Part shown: in pieces, positions 54,453-63,692 of the stretch | Position numbering within the stretch: the first letter of the stretch is position 1 | How the letters are laid out: every line of letters starts with the position of its first letter | Source of the DNA: Fonticella tunisiensis | GTDB lineage: Bacteria > Bacillota > Clostridia > Clostridiales > Caloramatoraceae | Assembly: GCF_004364155.1 (NCBI RefSeq) | Contig: NZ_SOAZ01000004.1 | Location: 117,264-181,263 of the forward strand | Length of the DNA stretch: 64,000 nt | Direction of reading: 5' to 3' | The notes under the pieces: model-generated | Seen by the model: the letters and a program-made list of their open reading frames with translations, nothing else | The model's database searches: none | What the model was told of the DNA's origin: nothing | Program-made: the position numbers and the translations under genes

Positions 54453-55148
54453 ATGGGCAGATTATTATTGGTTGAGGACGATGAAGCTCTAGCCTTAGGT
54501 ATAGAATTTACTTTAATAGATGAAGGCTATCAGGTGTTAAGAGCCGCCACTTTCGATGAAGGGAAAAGGATGTTTGAAAACGAAAGCTTTGATCTTGTAA
54601 TACTGGATGTAAACCTTCCCGATGGGAGCGGATATGAGCTTTGCAAATATATTCGAACAAAAAGTGATGTTCCAATAATATTTTTGACTGCCCTTGATGA
54701 AGAGGTAAATGTGGTGCTTGGATTTGAAATAGGGGGAGACGACTATATAACAAAGCCCTTCAGGGTAAAGGAACTCATATCAAGAATTAAGGCGATTTTA
54801 AGAAGAAATTCTAAAGCAGCTGCCCCTGGCAACAGGCTTATCAGTGGTGATATAACAGTGGACACATCTATGGCCCTTGTTAAGAAAAAGGGCAGGGAGG
54901 TAGCTCTTACTGCACAGGAATACAGGCTTCTTTTAATATTTATGTCAAAGCCTAAGGTTGTAATGAAGAGGGATGAGATACTCAGGGAACTCTTGGAAGG
55001 TGCCGAGGCCTTTTTTGATGAAAACACCCTTTCCGTGTATATAAAGAGAATTAGAGAAAAGATAGAAGACAACCCAAAGGAACCTCAATATATAATAACC
55101 CAGAGGGGTTTAGGCTATAAATGGAATAGGGAAGTTACAAAGGAGTAG
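54453..55148 (+). CDS. OmpR family response regulator
   Basis: 231 residues. Receiver domain with phospho-Asp in LVILDVNLPDGSG (near 51), conserved Lys in YITKPFR, and a winged-helix DNA-binding domain (about 130-228). It pairs with the kinase 4 bases downstream and probably drives the ABC transporter at 57.1 kb. Confidence 0.95.
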   Translation: MGRLLLVEDDEALALGIEFTLIDEGYQVLRAATFDEGKRMFENESFDLVILDVNLPDGSGYELCKYIRTKSDVPIIFLTALDEEVNVVLGFEIGGDDYITKPFRVKELISRIKAILRRNSKAAAPGNRLISGDITVDTSMALVKKKGREVALTAQEYRLLLIFMSKPKVVMKRDEILRELLEGAEAFFDENTLSVYIKRIREKIEDNPKEPQYIITQRGLGYKWNREVTKE

Positions 55149-55152
55149 CAGT

Positions 55153-56394
55153 ATGAAGGGGTATTTTAATAATCCGGAAATTAAGAAAAGCTCTGCTGTC
55201 TTGTTCATCATCATGGCAGTGTTTCTAATATGTAACTACATAGTTATAAAAGTTAATAATGAAAACCTAAGAAGGGATTATATAAGGGTTCTGGGGGGCA
55301 TTACGGCCAGGGTGATTGAAAAGAGCCCTCAGCTTGAGGGAGAGATAGTGCCTCTTATGACAAGGGAACTAACCAGGGAGGAAGAGTTAAAGGGCAGAGA
55401 AATTTTAAGACAGTATGGTTTAAGTGAAGGCCTTGGGGTAAGCCTATTTCCTTATATAAAGGATAGCTTTAGAAACAGCATATTTAATATACTGTTTCTA
55501 GGCATCGTTTTAACAGGACTTCTTTTTTTACTAAACTATCTGCAGTACGGTTATTTTTATGATAATATGAGAAATTTCAGTTCAGCCGCTAAAAGAATAG
55601 TAGAGGGAGACTATAATTTGAAGTTAAGTGGGAAAAAGGAGGGGGATTTATCCAAGCTTACACAGTCCTTTAACTCAATGGGGGAGGTTATAAGAGCCCA
55701 TATCTATGCCCTAAGGAAAGAAAAGGAATTTCTTGTGGGCCTCCTTTCGGATATTTCCCATCAGCTTAAGACTCCCCTTTCCACCATGATTTTATATAAC
55801 GATATAATGCTTACCAGGGAGTTAACAAAGGAGCAAAGAGAGACCTTTTTAAAAAACAATCAAGACCAGCTCAATCGAATGAAATGGCTTATTCAAAACT
55901 TACTTAAGCTTGCTAAAATAGATGCCAATGCCATTGAACTTGAGATAGAAAAGCAGAGCTTAAATGAAACCATAGAGGAAGTTATAGAAACACTGGAAAG
56001 CAAGGCACTTGAGAAAAAAGTTAAGGTGGATTTCATTTCAAAGGGGGATGTAAATTTTAGTCATGACAGGCTGTGGCTTCAGGAGGCTTTAATCAATGTA
56101 GTTAAAAATGGTATAGAACACTCTAATGAAGGCGGTAGCGTTGTAATAGATTTAGAGGATAATCCTGTGTATACAAGAATTACAGTCAAAAATACGGGAG
56201 ACATCATTCCTGAGGAGGATTTAGCCAATATATTTAAAAGATTCTATAAGGGAAGGAATTCGAAAAAGAGTGATTCCATAGGCATAGGCTTGTCCCTGGC
56301 CAAGTCTATAATTGAAAGGCATGGAGGGTATATTGAGGCGAGAAGCGACAGGAAAGAAGGAACGAGGTTTGTTATTACGTTTTTAAAGTATTAA
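55153..56394 (+). CDS. Sensor histidine kinase
   Basis: 413 residues. Two membrane segments (about 15-33 and 115-133) around an 80-residue outer loop, then HAMP, HisKA with the phospho-His in LLSDISHQLKTPLS (near 206), and HATPase_c with NVVKNGIEHS and GIGLSLAKSIIERHGG. Intact. The layout fits sensing of a stimulus at the cell surface. A repeat copy begins directly after the stop. Confidence 0.95.
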   Translation: MKGYFNNPEIKKSSAVLFIIMAVFLICNYIVIKVNNENLRRDYIRVLGGITARVIEKSPQLEGEIVPLMTRELTREEELKGREILRQYGLSEGLGVSLFPYIKDSFRNSIFNILFLGIVLTGLLFLLNYLQYGYFYDNMRNFSSAAKRIVEGDYNLKLSGKKEGDLSKLTQSFNSMGEVIRAHIYALRKEKEFLVGLLSDISHQLKTPLSTMILYNDIMLTRELTKEQRETFLKNNQDQLNRMKWLIQNLLKLAKIDANAIELEIEKQSLNETIEEVIETLESKALEKKVKVDFISKGDVNFSHDRLWLQEALINVVKNGIEHSNEGGSVVIDLEDNPVYTRITVKNTGDIIPEEDLANIFKRFYKGRNSKKSDSIGIGLSLAKSIIERHGGYIEARSDRKEGTRFVITFLKY

Positions 56395-56395
56395 G

Positions 56396-56655
56396 CTAAT
56401 TCGTTGTGCTAGATAAATTTACAGATCGGAGCTGCGACAAAAAATATATTTCATTCACCAGTACGCTTAGCAAAGAAGTTCTAAGGCTTGGGATTTGAAA
56501 AATCAAAAACTTTCGTTAAACTCGCCTTGCTTAAGTCACGAAAGTTCTAGGATTTTTCTGCATCCCTTCGCCTAGAACTTCTAATTGCCCGCTTTATGTA
56601 AATTTCATATATTTTTTATCTCCGCTTAGCCTCTGAACTAGCACAACAAATTAAG
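56396..56655. repeat. MITE-like dispersed repeat, complete long form
   Basis: Bounded by ctaattcgttgtgctag and ctagcacaacaaattaa. Contains both core ends and the central palindrome with gaactttcg. Confidence 0.9.
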
Positions 56656-56688
56656 TTATAGATGAGCAACACAGTAACAAGTTTGCAG

Positions 56689-56870
56689 CAGTAGGGGCGA
56701 ACAGTGTTCGCCCGTATAGCGATTAAAAGAAACTTAACACAGATAAAATTCTATCGTATAGCAGTATTGGAGAACACTATTCGCTCGCATAAGCGATTAA
56801 AGGGAACTTAACACCGATTTAATCCCATAGTACAGCAGTAGGGGCGAACAGCGTTCGCCCACATGGTATA
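56689..56870. repeat. Tandem repeat, about 73-base unit, 2.5 copies
   Basis: Units start at 56689, 56761 and 56835 with gcagta followed by the palindrome ggggcgaacagtgttcgccc. Unit 2 has a degraded palindrome, and the third copy is cut short after about 36 bases. Units 1 and 2 also share the stretch gcgattaaa.g.aacttaaca. Confidence 0.85.
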
Positions 56871-56894
56871 CAAATTAAATTGAGTGGAAGGTTT

Positions 56895-56932
56895 AAAGTT
56901 ATCTTACTAAACTGTAAGATAACTTTTTTAAT
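56895..56932 (+). terminator. Orphan intrinsic terminator
   Basis: AAAGTTATCTTAC (56895-56907) pairs with GTAAGATAACTTT (56914-56926) and T-run. It is 500 bases past the kinase gene and has no gene of its own, so it may end the two-component mRNA or a small RNA. Confidence 0.85.
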
Positions 56933-57118
56933 GTAAGGGGAGAGTCATGGAGTCTTTTAAATAACGGGGATATAATAAAACTAAGTTTTTGTAGTTGCTG
57001 GCTCTATGTTTGTTCCACATATTTTTATCTTCGCTTATGTTGTTGAGCTGCCATAAAGAGTTAAATTAGCAGGAAAAAATATCAGGCATAAAAGTATAGT
57101 AATGTTAGGAGGGTCAAT

Positions 57119-57805
57119 ATGGAGATTTTAAAGGTACAAGGTCTGAAAAAGATATATGGTAAGGAAGGAAACAGGGTAGAGGCCCTTAAGGGCGTGGATC
57201 TAAGCGTAAATAAGGGTGAGTTTGTGGCTATTGTAGGGGCCTCCGGTTCAGGCAAGAGTACATTACTTCATATTCTGGGAGGGCTGGATAGGCCTACGGA
57301 AGGAAAGGTTATTATTGATGGAGAGGATATTTACAGCTATAGTGAAGAAAAGCTTGCCATATTCAGAAGAAGGAAGGTAGGTTTCATATTTCAATTCTTC
57401 AATCTGATTCCAGTTTTAGATGTAGAAGAAAATATTGCACTGCCTGCACTTTTAGATAATGACAGGGTGGATAAGGCATATTTAGATGAAATCATAAAGC
57501 TTCTCGGCCTGGAGGATAGAAAGCATCACCTGCCTTCGGAGCTGTCTGGAGGACAGCAGCAGAGGGTATCCATAGGAAGAGCTCTGCTGAATAAGCCATC
57601 AATAGTGCTTGCAGATGAGCCCACCGGAAATCTTGACAGCAAGAACTCAAAGGAAGTAATCGAACTTCTAAAGTTTTCTGCAAAGAAGTATAATCAAACA
57701 TTGATACTTATAACCCATGATATAAATATAGCTTCTTCGGCAGACAGAATAGTAACCCTTATGGATGGAGAAATAGTTTCAGATAAATACTTGAAGCAGA
57801 GCTAG
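57119..57805 (+). CDS. ABC transporter ATP-binding protein (MacB/LolD/BceA type)
   Basis: 228 residues. Walker A GASGSGKST near 40, signature LSGGQQQR near 145, Walker B VLADEPTGNLD near 165 and the H-loop LITHD. The LDxxN start of the D-loop and overall length fit the antimicrobial-peptide/lipid-extrusion group. Start after ttaggagggtcaat. Paired with the permease 12 bases downstream. Confidence 0.95.
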   Translation: MEILKVQGLKKIYGKEGNRVEALKGVDLSVNKGEFVAIVGASGSGKSTLLHILGGLDRPTEGKVIIDGEDIYSYSEEKLAIFRRRKVGFIFQFFNLIPVLDVEENIALPALLDNDRVDKAYLDEIIKLLGLEDRKHHLPSELSGGQQQRVSIGRALLNKPSIVLADEPTGNLDSKNSKEVIELLKFSAKKYNQTLILITHDINIASSADRIVTLMDGEIVSDKYLKQS

Positions 57806-57817
57806 GAGGTGAGGGAG

Positions 57818-60307
57818 ATGATTAAAGGCTACAGTGAGATTACAGGAAAATACTTAAGAGCAAATAAGAAAAGAACCATATTGACCTTAATAGGAATTAT
57901 ATTATCAGTATCTCTCATATCAGCCATAGGATTTTTCCTAAAAAGTATGCAGGAAGCTCAGATACAGGACGTGAAAAACACCTATGGGTCATGGCATGTT
58001 ATGTATAAAAGGGCAGATGACAGCCTTATAACAAAAATTAAAAGCAATCCAATTGTTTTAAGAAGTGGCACCTATGCTACAGGTGATACAGTAAATATAA
58101 ATGACAAGTTTAAAGTTAGAGAAGTGTTTGGAAGCGATGATGGATTGGAGCTTTTACCATACAAGCTTAAGGAGGGCAGATTTCCAAAAACAAATACAGA
58201 GGCTGCTGTTGAGAGGTGGTTTCTCGATAAGATAAAAGCCGATGGGAAGCTTGGAGATAAAATAAAAATTTTAGATAAGGAATATACATTAGTTGGAATA
58301 TTAAGTGATACCTATAGAAATCAGAATGATGGAATAGGAGAGCTTGTAACAAACGATCCTAATGCAAATAAGGATCAAAGGATCTTATTAGTGGAATTAA
58401 ATCCAAACAGGAAGCTGATGGAAAATATAGATGAACTTAAGAAGCTCTCGGATGAAAAATCAATAGAAGAGAACCGGATGCTTATTATGGCACAGGGGGA
58501 AACCATGCCTGAAGGTATGATTTTTACCGCGGCAGTTATAATTGGAATAGTTGTTATTTCAACTATAGCAGTTATATATAATGCTTTTCAGATAAGCGTA
58601 GTGGAAAGAGTAAAACAGTTTGGCCTTTTAAGGGCTGTAGGGGCCACACCTAAGCAGATAAGAAAAATAATATTAAGAGAGGCTGCCTTTCTTGCTTCCA
58701 TAGGCATACCCATGGGGCTTGGTTTTGGAATAGTAGCCCTTTATGGAATAGATTTTACCTTTAAATTAATTGGCGGGGAAAACATTGTAATTATATCCCC
58801 TAGGATTTCAATTGATGTTATGCTGATAAGCATTTTAATTGGTTTAGTTTCAATCTATGTTTCAGCCCTGCTTCCGGCGATATTTGCAGGGAGGATATCA
58901 CCGCTGGTTGCCATAAGCAGCAGAAACTCAATAATAAAGGAAAAGCTAAAGAGAAGAAAAAGCCATATTATGGGAAGGATATTCGGTTTTGAGGGAGCTT
59001 TAGCCTCCAAGAATATCAAAAGGAACAGAAAAAGATACAGGATTACCGTATTTTCAATAGTAATAAGTGTAACACTTTTTATAACCTTTAAAGCTTTTAT
59101 GGATATGTCCTTAAACGTCTATAGTGAAATGAATGAATCAAGAAATATACACTTCTCTGTAGTAACAGGAAGCAATGATGGAGAAAATGCCGGGGTAGAG
59201 GAGAGCATTATAGAAAATATAAATAGACTGCCCTACACCGATGTTTCCTACAGGGTATTTAATTCATATTATTTTGATGCAGTAATTGATAAAACAAGGG
59301 AGCTTAAGGATATAAAGGATATTGGAAATATCTACAATGACATAAACTACAATGGCGAAAATAAGACCTTAATGGGTGCTTCCCTGGTTGTTTATGATGA
59401 TAAATCCCTTGAGGTAGCTAAGAAATATCTTAAGGAAGGAAAAATCGATATTGAAAGATTAAACAGGGAAAATGGAGTAATTATAATCGGGAAGAACAGG
59501 GTATACAATCAAAAAACGGAGAAAATCTTCTATGGCCCTGTAACGGATTTGAAGGCAGGAGATGAGATTCTCCTTCAATTAAATGAAGCAAGATATGATA
59601 CCAGCAAGAAAAAAGTTGATTTCGGACAGGGGAGGGTTAATAAAGTTAAGGTGCTGGCCGTTCTTGAAGGAAACCCCTTTACCTTTAGGGGAGATGAAAT
59701 GGGAATTAAAATGATAACTACAAAGGACGTAGCAGAAAGGCTAACATCTAAAAGTATAAATCCAATTGGATTAAATATAAAGATAAAGGATGTAAAGCTT
59801 GAAAGTGAAGCTAAGAAGGACATCCAAAGTATAATAAACAATGGAAATAACTTAAAGCTTATAAACTTTATCGACCAAAACAGAACAAGCAAGGCGGCTA
59901 TACTGATGATTAAAATCCTTCTATATGGATTTGTCGTTGTAGTATCGCTGATTGGCAGCGTAAATATTATAAATACCCTGACTACAAATATAATTTTAAG
60001 AAGAAGAGAGTTTGCGGCGTTGAAGTCCATAGGGCTTACTCAAAGGGGATTAAGAAAAATGATAATTCTTGAAGGAATTCTTTATGGAATGATGGGAAGC
60101 ATTTATGGATCAGTATTTGGTTCACTGCTTTCCTATCTACTGTATAGAGGTATAAGTGATGTTAGGGAGCAAAGCTATAAATTCCCATTGGATTCCATAT
60201 TAATAGCAGCAATTGGAGTTATGCTTATCGGCTACCTTTCAGTATTGGCGCCTATTAGAAGAATGAAAAAGGATAACTTAATAGATGCAATAAGGGAGGA
60301 TTTCTAA
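57818..60307 (+). CDS. FtsX-family ABC transporter permease
   Basis: 829 residues from the ATG at 57818 behind aggaggtgagg. Two FtsX domains, each with an outer MacB-like periplasmic-core region. The first membrane helix is near residue 20-40, a cluster of three near 240-360, another first helix near 410 and a last cluster near 700-820. With two FtsX repeats it could pair with itself or act alone with the ATPase. Together with the upstream two-component system it resembles Bce/Vra/Sal-type detoxification units. The actual substrate is unknown. Confidence 0.9.
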   Translation: MIKGYSEITGKYLRANKKRTILTLIGIILSVSLISAIGFFLKSMQEAQIQDVKNTYGSWHVMYKRADDSLITKIKSNPIVLRSGTYATGDTVNINDKFKVREVFGSDDGLELLPYKLKEGRFPKTNTEAAVERWFLDKIKADGKLGDKIKILDKEYTLVGILSDTYRNQNDGIGELVTNDPNANKDQRILLVELNPNRKLMENIDELKKLSDEKSIEENRMLIMAQGETMPEGMIFTAAVIIGIVVISTIAVIYNAFQISVVERVKQFGLLRAVGATPKQIRKIILREAAFLASIGIPMGLGFGIVALYGIDFTFKLIGGENIVIISPRISIDVMLISILIGLVSIYVSALLPAIFAGRISPLVAISSRNSIIKEKLKRRKSHIMGRIFGFEGALASKNIKRNRKRYRITVFSIVISVTLFITFKAFMDMSLNVYSEMNESRNIHFSVVTGSNDGENAGVEESIIENINRLPYTDVSYRVFNSYYFDAVIDKTRELKDIKDIGNIYNDINYNGENKTLMGASLVVYDDKSLEVAKKYLKEGKIDIERLNRENGVIIIGKNRVYNQKTEKIFYGPVTDLKAGDEILLQLNEARYDTSKKKVDFGQGRVNKVKVLAVLEGNPFTFRGDEMGIKMITTKDVAERLTSKSINPIGLNIKIKDVKLESEAKKDIQSIINNGNNLKLINFIDQNRTSKAAILMIKILLYGFVVVVSLIGSVNIINTLTTNIILRRREFAALKSIGLTQRGLRKMIILEGILYGMMGSIYGSVFGSLLSYLLYRGISDVREQSYKFPLDSILIAAIGVMLIGYLSVLAPIRRMKKDNLIDAIREDF

Positions 60308-60357
60308 CTAAGTTTGTTATAGGGGACGGTTAATTAAATAGTGGACTTATGTCAATA

Positions 60358-60668
60358 TAGTAGCTATACATGAAACAAATTTCACCACAAGATTATGAAA
60401 AACGTTTTGCAATACCTAAGCGGAGATAAAAAATATATGAAATTCACATAAAGCGTGCAATTAGAAGTTCTTGGCGAAGGGATGCAGAAAAATCCTAGAA
60501 CTTTCGTTTGTTTGAGAGAAGCGAGTTTAACGAAAGTTCTTGATTTTTCAAATCCCGAGCCATAGAACTTCTTTGCTAAGCGTACTGGTGAATGAAATAT
60601 ATTTTTTGTCGCAGCGTCCTCCTGTAGATATTTTATGCTTTATTCCAACGTACTTTTCAGAGTAGACA
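60358..60668. repeat. MITE-like dispersed repeat, long form
   Basis: Left arm tagtagctatacatgaaac...accacaagattatgaaaa, core 60420-60619 with central palindrome, right arm tttattccaacgtacttttc. This end type differs from the gttgtgctag ends of other copies. Confidence 0.88.
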
Positions 60669-60684
60669 CAAGAACTAGAATTTA

Positions 60685-60800
60685 CTATGCTGATTTTCTA
60701 GCCCTATCCTTACATTGCTGAGGGGTAATATACTCAATGCTGCTATAAATTCTTTTTCTGTTGTACCAGTTGTAGAGGTACTCATGGAGTGCATGGTAAG
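60685..60800 (-). pseudogene. IS3-family transposase C-terminal remnant
   Basis: The minus-strand frame reads HEYLYNWYNRKRIYSSIEYI and then TPQQCKDRARKSA before TAG at 60685-60687. This is the characteristic end of IS3-group OrfB transposases (the YNxxRxHxxLxxxTP region). Only about 35 codons remain and no terminal repeats are visible. Confidence 0.85.
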
Positions 60801-60941
60801 TATTTTATCCTTATATTATAATATACAGAATAACTAAATTATAATAATATTCCATTTCTTATATCTAATACTTTCAGGTAAAACTACTATGGTATAATAT
60901 GGATATAAAATAAAGGTAATAAATTTATAAGGGGATAAAAG

Positions 60942-61088
60942 ATGATTAGAAAAATATTTAATGTAATAATAAGTATAATTATTGGGTATATTATAGGCTA
61001 CCTCTTAAGAAGTGACTCAACAATTGTAACCGGCTTTATTGCATCGATGTTGACAATAATTTATTTTGAAATGCCAAATAAGAAATAA
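60942..61088 (+). CDS. Small hydrophobic protein, unknown
   Basis: 48 residues (MIRKIFNVIISIIIGYIIGY...) with two short hydrophobic segments (about 5-22 and 27-42), ending in EMPNKK. aaggggataaaag gives a good ribosome-binding site, and a TATAAT lies about 50 bases upstream. No family recognised. The 61.1-61.35 kb stretch beyond it shows no supported gene. Confidence 0.5.
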   Translation: MIRKIFNVIISIIIGYIIGYLLRSDSTIVTGFIASMLTIIYFEMPNKK

Positions 61089-61352
61089 ATAGAAGGGAAT
61101 TCTTATATTCTGGTGTAGGAACCATGATTCCAAACAATAGTGGCGGTCAAATGAGTTATATGTGTAATAAGTAATAACTCATATGGCTGCAATTTATCAT
61201 GAAAAAGGATTTTTTCATATCATATCGAATATAATCAATAAATATTGACAAGACTTAACTAATAGAGCCAATTTTTAAGACAGGAGCTATTAGCATGAAT
61301 ATGTTTGATATTATCACGCATACACAACTGCCATAAGAGGATTTTATTGCTA

Positions 61353-61520
61353 AATTAACTCGTTGTGCTAGATAAATTTACAGATCGGCGCTGCGATAAA
61401 AAATATATTTCATTCACCAGCACGCTTAGCAAAGAAGTTCTAAGGCTCGGGATTTGAAAAATGTGAATTTCATATATTTTTTATCGACCCTCAGCCCCTG
61501 AACTAGCACAACGGATTAAA
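61353..61520. repeat. MITE-like dispersed repeat, complete short form
   Basis: Bounded by ttaactcgttgtgctag and ctagcacaacggattaa, a near-perfect 17-base inverted repeat ending in TTAA. The left core end, short middle (gcttagcaaagaagttctaa) and right core end are all present. It ends about 28 bases before the satD-like gene. Confidence 0.92.
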
Positions 61521-61547
61521 TTAATAAATTTAAAATTGGAGAGAGTC

Positions 61548-62345
61548 ATGATGAAAGTATATGGTGTAGTCACAATGGACCTTGTCAGGTCCAGGGAAAT
61601 GGATGACAGGAGCAGGGTACAGCAGAAGCTGGATGAATGTATAAACAAGATAAACAATAAATATAGAGAATTCTTAGCGGCTCCTATAGGTTTTACAACA
61701 GGGGATGAATGGCAGGCGCTGCTTTACAATCCTTCAAAGTGTTACAGTATTATAGAGGAGTTTCAGCAATACCTTTGGACACTTGATATTCTATTTTATG
61801 CAGGGATAGGAATCGGGGAATTGAGTACAGAGGTTTACAAAGAGGTTAATAAGATGGATGGGCCCTGCTTTCATATGGCAAGGGAGGCAATAAATATAGC
61901 CAAGGGTGAAGGAAACGGCAGGAGAAAATACAGAGCCAGTAAGAAAAACAGGGTTTACTTTTTCGGTGGAGAGGGGGGCCTGATATCTGGCAGAGATAAA
62001 AGGATTATGACAGATGCCTTTGATGAGGCAGCATTCTCTGTAATACTTAATGACAAAGAGGAAGAGAAACTTTTTAATATCAAGTTCCTTGAGGATATTA
62101 TAAATACTCTTATTGAAAACAACGAAGTTTTAAAGTCAAGGATGACGAATAAGCAGAAGCAGACCTATATGGACTACTTGGAACTAGGCTCCTACAGAAA
62201 GATAGTTGAGAGCAGGAATAATGAAACAATAGGGGCCATAAGTCAAAGGCTTAATAGTGCAGATTTTTTTACCATTCAAAAAAATAACATCATGATAGAG
62301 CGTTTGCTGGGTTATTACGCAATGCTAAAGGAAGTGGAAGCTTGA
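61548..62345 (+). CDS. SatD family protein with C-terminal HTH-like region
   Basis: 265 residues from the ATG at 61548, behind ggagag. The SatD domain (about 1-140) has VTMDLVRSR, TTGDEWQALL and AGIGIGELS. The Asp-Leu-x-x-Ser, Gly-Asp-Glu and Gly-x-Gly-x-Gly arrangement is similar to that of class III nucleotide cyclases, but this is my inference. The C-terminal part (about 205-240, MDYLELGSYRKI...ETIGAISQRL) looks like a helix-turn-helix. Not characterised here. It overlaps the next gene by 4 bases. Confidence 0.8.
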   Translation: MMKVYGVVTMDLVRSREMDDRSRVQQKLDECINKINNKYREFLAAPIGFTTGDEWQALLYNPSKCYSIIEEFQQYLWTLDILFYAGIGIGELSTEVYKEVNKMDGPCFHMAREAINIAKGEGNGRRKYRASKKNRVYFFGGEGGLISGRDKRIMTDAFDEAAFSVILNDKEEEKLFNIKFLEDIINTLIENNEVLKSRMTNKQKQTYMDYLELGSYRKIVESRNNETIGAISQRLNSADFFTIQKNNIMIERLLGYYAMLKEVEA

Positions 62346-63166
62346 ATATAAGGGTTATACTTTTGTTGATATTTGCCCATATGGTATCAGATTTTTTATT
62401 GCAGTCAAATTACATAGTGAAATTAAGGTATAGTCCCGAGTCAGGAAAAAGTTTACGGGGAAATTTACTCCATGCCCTTGTTTATTTTATGGTATCACTG
62501 GCTTTCATAATTAATTATATGTCAGTACAAATCTTTTTTACTGCTCTGGCCATTGGAGCCTTCCATTTCCTTGTGGATTATATAAAGTCAGTTCTTGCTA
62601 TAAAAAGTCCCTTTACGAAATACAGCCTGTCAATCTTTGTGGTGGATCAGGTGGTGCATATGGCCTTCATAATTTTTATGCTCCTTCCCAAGGGTTTTAA
62701 GGCCTATATCGCAGCCTTTAGTCACCAGGATGTAAGAGACAAGTTTGCTGTCTTTAAAAATATGGAATATATGGACAGGCTTCTTGTCTCAGGTATTTTA
62801 ATAATAGCTGCTTTGTGGGGAACGGGAATATTTATAAGAATATTTTTTGACCATATAAAATTAAAGCCCTACAAAAGAGCAATAAACATGAATATCAAAA
62901 TCAGGGAGGACCTTAAGGAAACAGATGGTGCCCCCGATGGAGGTTTCATAATCGGTATACTTGAAAGGCTTTTTATAATATGTTCCATCTTACTTGATCT
63001 TCCTCAAGTGATAGGGTTTGTTCTGGCGACAAAATCCATAGCCAGGTTTAAAAGATTTGATGATGATGAATTTGTTGAGTTATTTATTATTGGAAGCTTC
63101 ATAAGCTTTATTTCTGCAATCATAGTTGGGGTAATAGTAAAGGGCTTGAGTACAATTCCCTATTGA
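62342..63166 (+). CDS. DUF3307 membrane protein
   Basis: 274 residues starting with TTG 62342 inside the end of the satD-like gene, so translation is coupled. Hydrophobic segments near 3-20, 38-58, 60-78, 95-115, 145-165, and two C-terminal ones. The HxxxDFLLQ start (AHMVSDFLLQ) and HFLVDYIKS motif are hallmark DUF3307 residues. Function unknown. The constant pairing with SatD suggests a joint role in the membrane. Confidence 0.82.
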   Translation: MNIRVILLLIFAHMVSDFLLQSNYIVKLRYSPESGKSLRGNLLHALVYFMVSLAFIINYMSVQIFFTALAIGAFHFLVDYIKSVLAIKSPFTKYSLSIFVVDQVVHMAFIIFMLLPKGFKAYIAAFSHQDVRDKFAVFKNMEYMDRLLVSGILIIAALWGTGIFIRIFFDHIKLKPYKRAINMNIKIREDLKETDGAPDGGFIIGILERLFIICSILLDLPQVIGFVLATKSIARFKRFDDDEFVELFIIGSFISFISAIIVGVIVKGLSTIPY

Positions 63167-63540
63167 ATTAGAACGAGAGAACTGCCCATCTCCTTTGCGA
63201 GGGATATTGCCTTGCGCGCCCGGTGGAAGGTAGGCCCGTCAAGCTGGTTTACTGTTAATTCAAAGTTGTGTATGGAGACATCCCCGACTCCGATGCCGCA
63301 GTAAAATTCTATGGAGCCTAATCTGCTCCTAAAAAAATCCAAAACCCTGTAGAAGTCGCAGGGAAAGTACAAAAGTCCCTCCCATTCATCACCGATGGTA
63401 ATTATAAATGGGGAGGCAATTATAGAAGAAAACAGACTGTTAGCTTCCTTTAGTGTGTCTATAAGCTTATATTGGACCTCTTCGCGGTTTTTCAACTCCT
63501 TAGATTTTTTTATATCACATATCATTGTCATAAATTGCAA
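63160..63540 (-). CDS. Second SatD-family protein, single domain
   Basis: About 126 residues. Only the SatD domain is present (MICDIKKSKEL, TIGDEWEGLL, CGIGVGDVS, LDGPTFHRARKAI) and the C-terminal HTH-like part is missing. The last codons overlap the end of the converging DUF3307 gene by 7 bases. The start is uncertain: GTG 63549 abuts its gggggt site, while TTG 63540 has an 8-base spacer. An operator-like palindrome lies upstream. Confidence 0.75.
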   Translation of the reverse strand: MQFMTMICDIKKSKELKNREEVQYKLIDTLKEANSLFSSIIASPFIITIGDEWEGLLYFPCDFYRVLDFFRSRLGSIEFYCGIGVGDVSIHNFELTVNQLDGPTFHRARKAISLAKEMGSSLVLIQ

Positions 63541-63570
63541 ATATAACACCCCCGAAGACTATATAATATA

Positions 63571-63619
63571 GTTTAGGTTTTAATCTAAACTTATATAATG
63601 TTCATATAATAATCTAAAC
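63571..63619 (-). promoter_or_regulatory. Operator-like palindrome upstream of second SatD gene
   Basis: gtttag (63571) and ctaaac (63590 end) form an inverted repeat around gttttaat, and the half-site aatctaaac recurs at 63611-63619. The palindrome covers the probable -35 of a minus-strand promoter whose -10 is tatatt near 63565. Confidence 0.55.
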
Positions 63620-63692
63620 AAAATTATTTATAAAATAATGAACAACTATAATAGCAATAAGTATCTATTATATATTATGTGGATTTTCTGCT

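Noticed and set aside
56689..56870. CRISPR array
   Set aside because: Units are about 73 bases with whole-unit similarity, only 2.5 copies, no constant-length unique spacers and no cas genes.
61110..61175. Short peptide frame MIPNNSGGQMSYMCNK
   Set aside because: No ribosome-binding site and only 16 codons from the first ATG. Possibly gene debris, but nothing supports expression.
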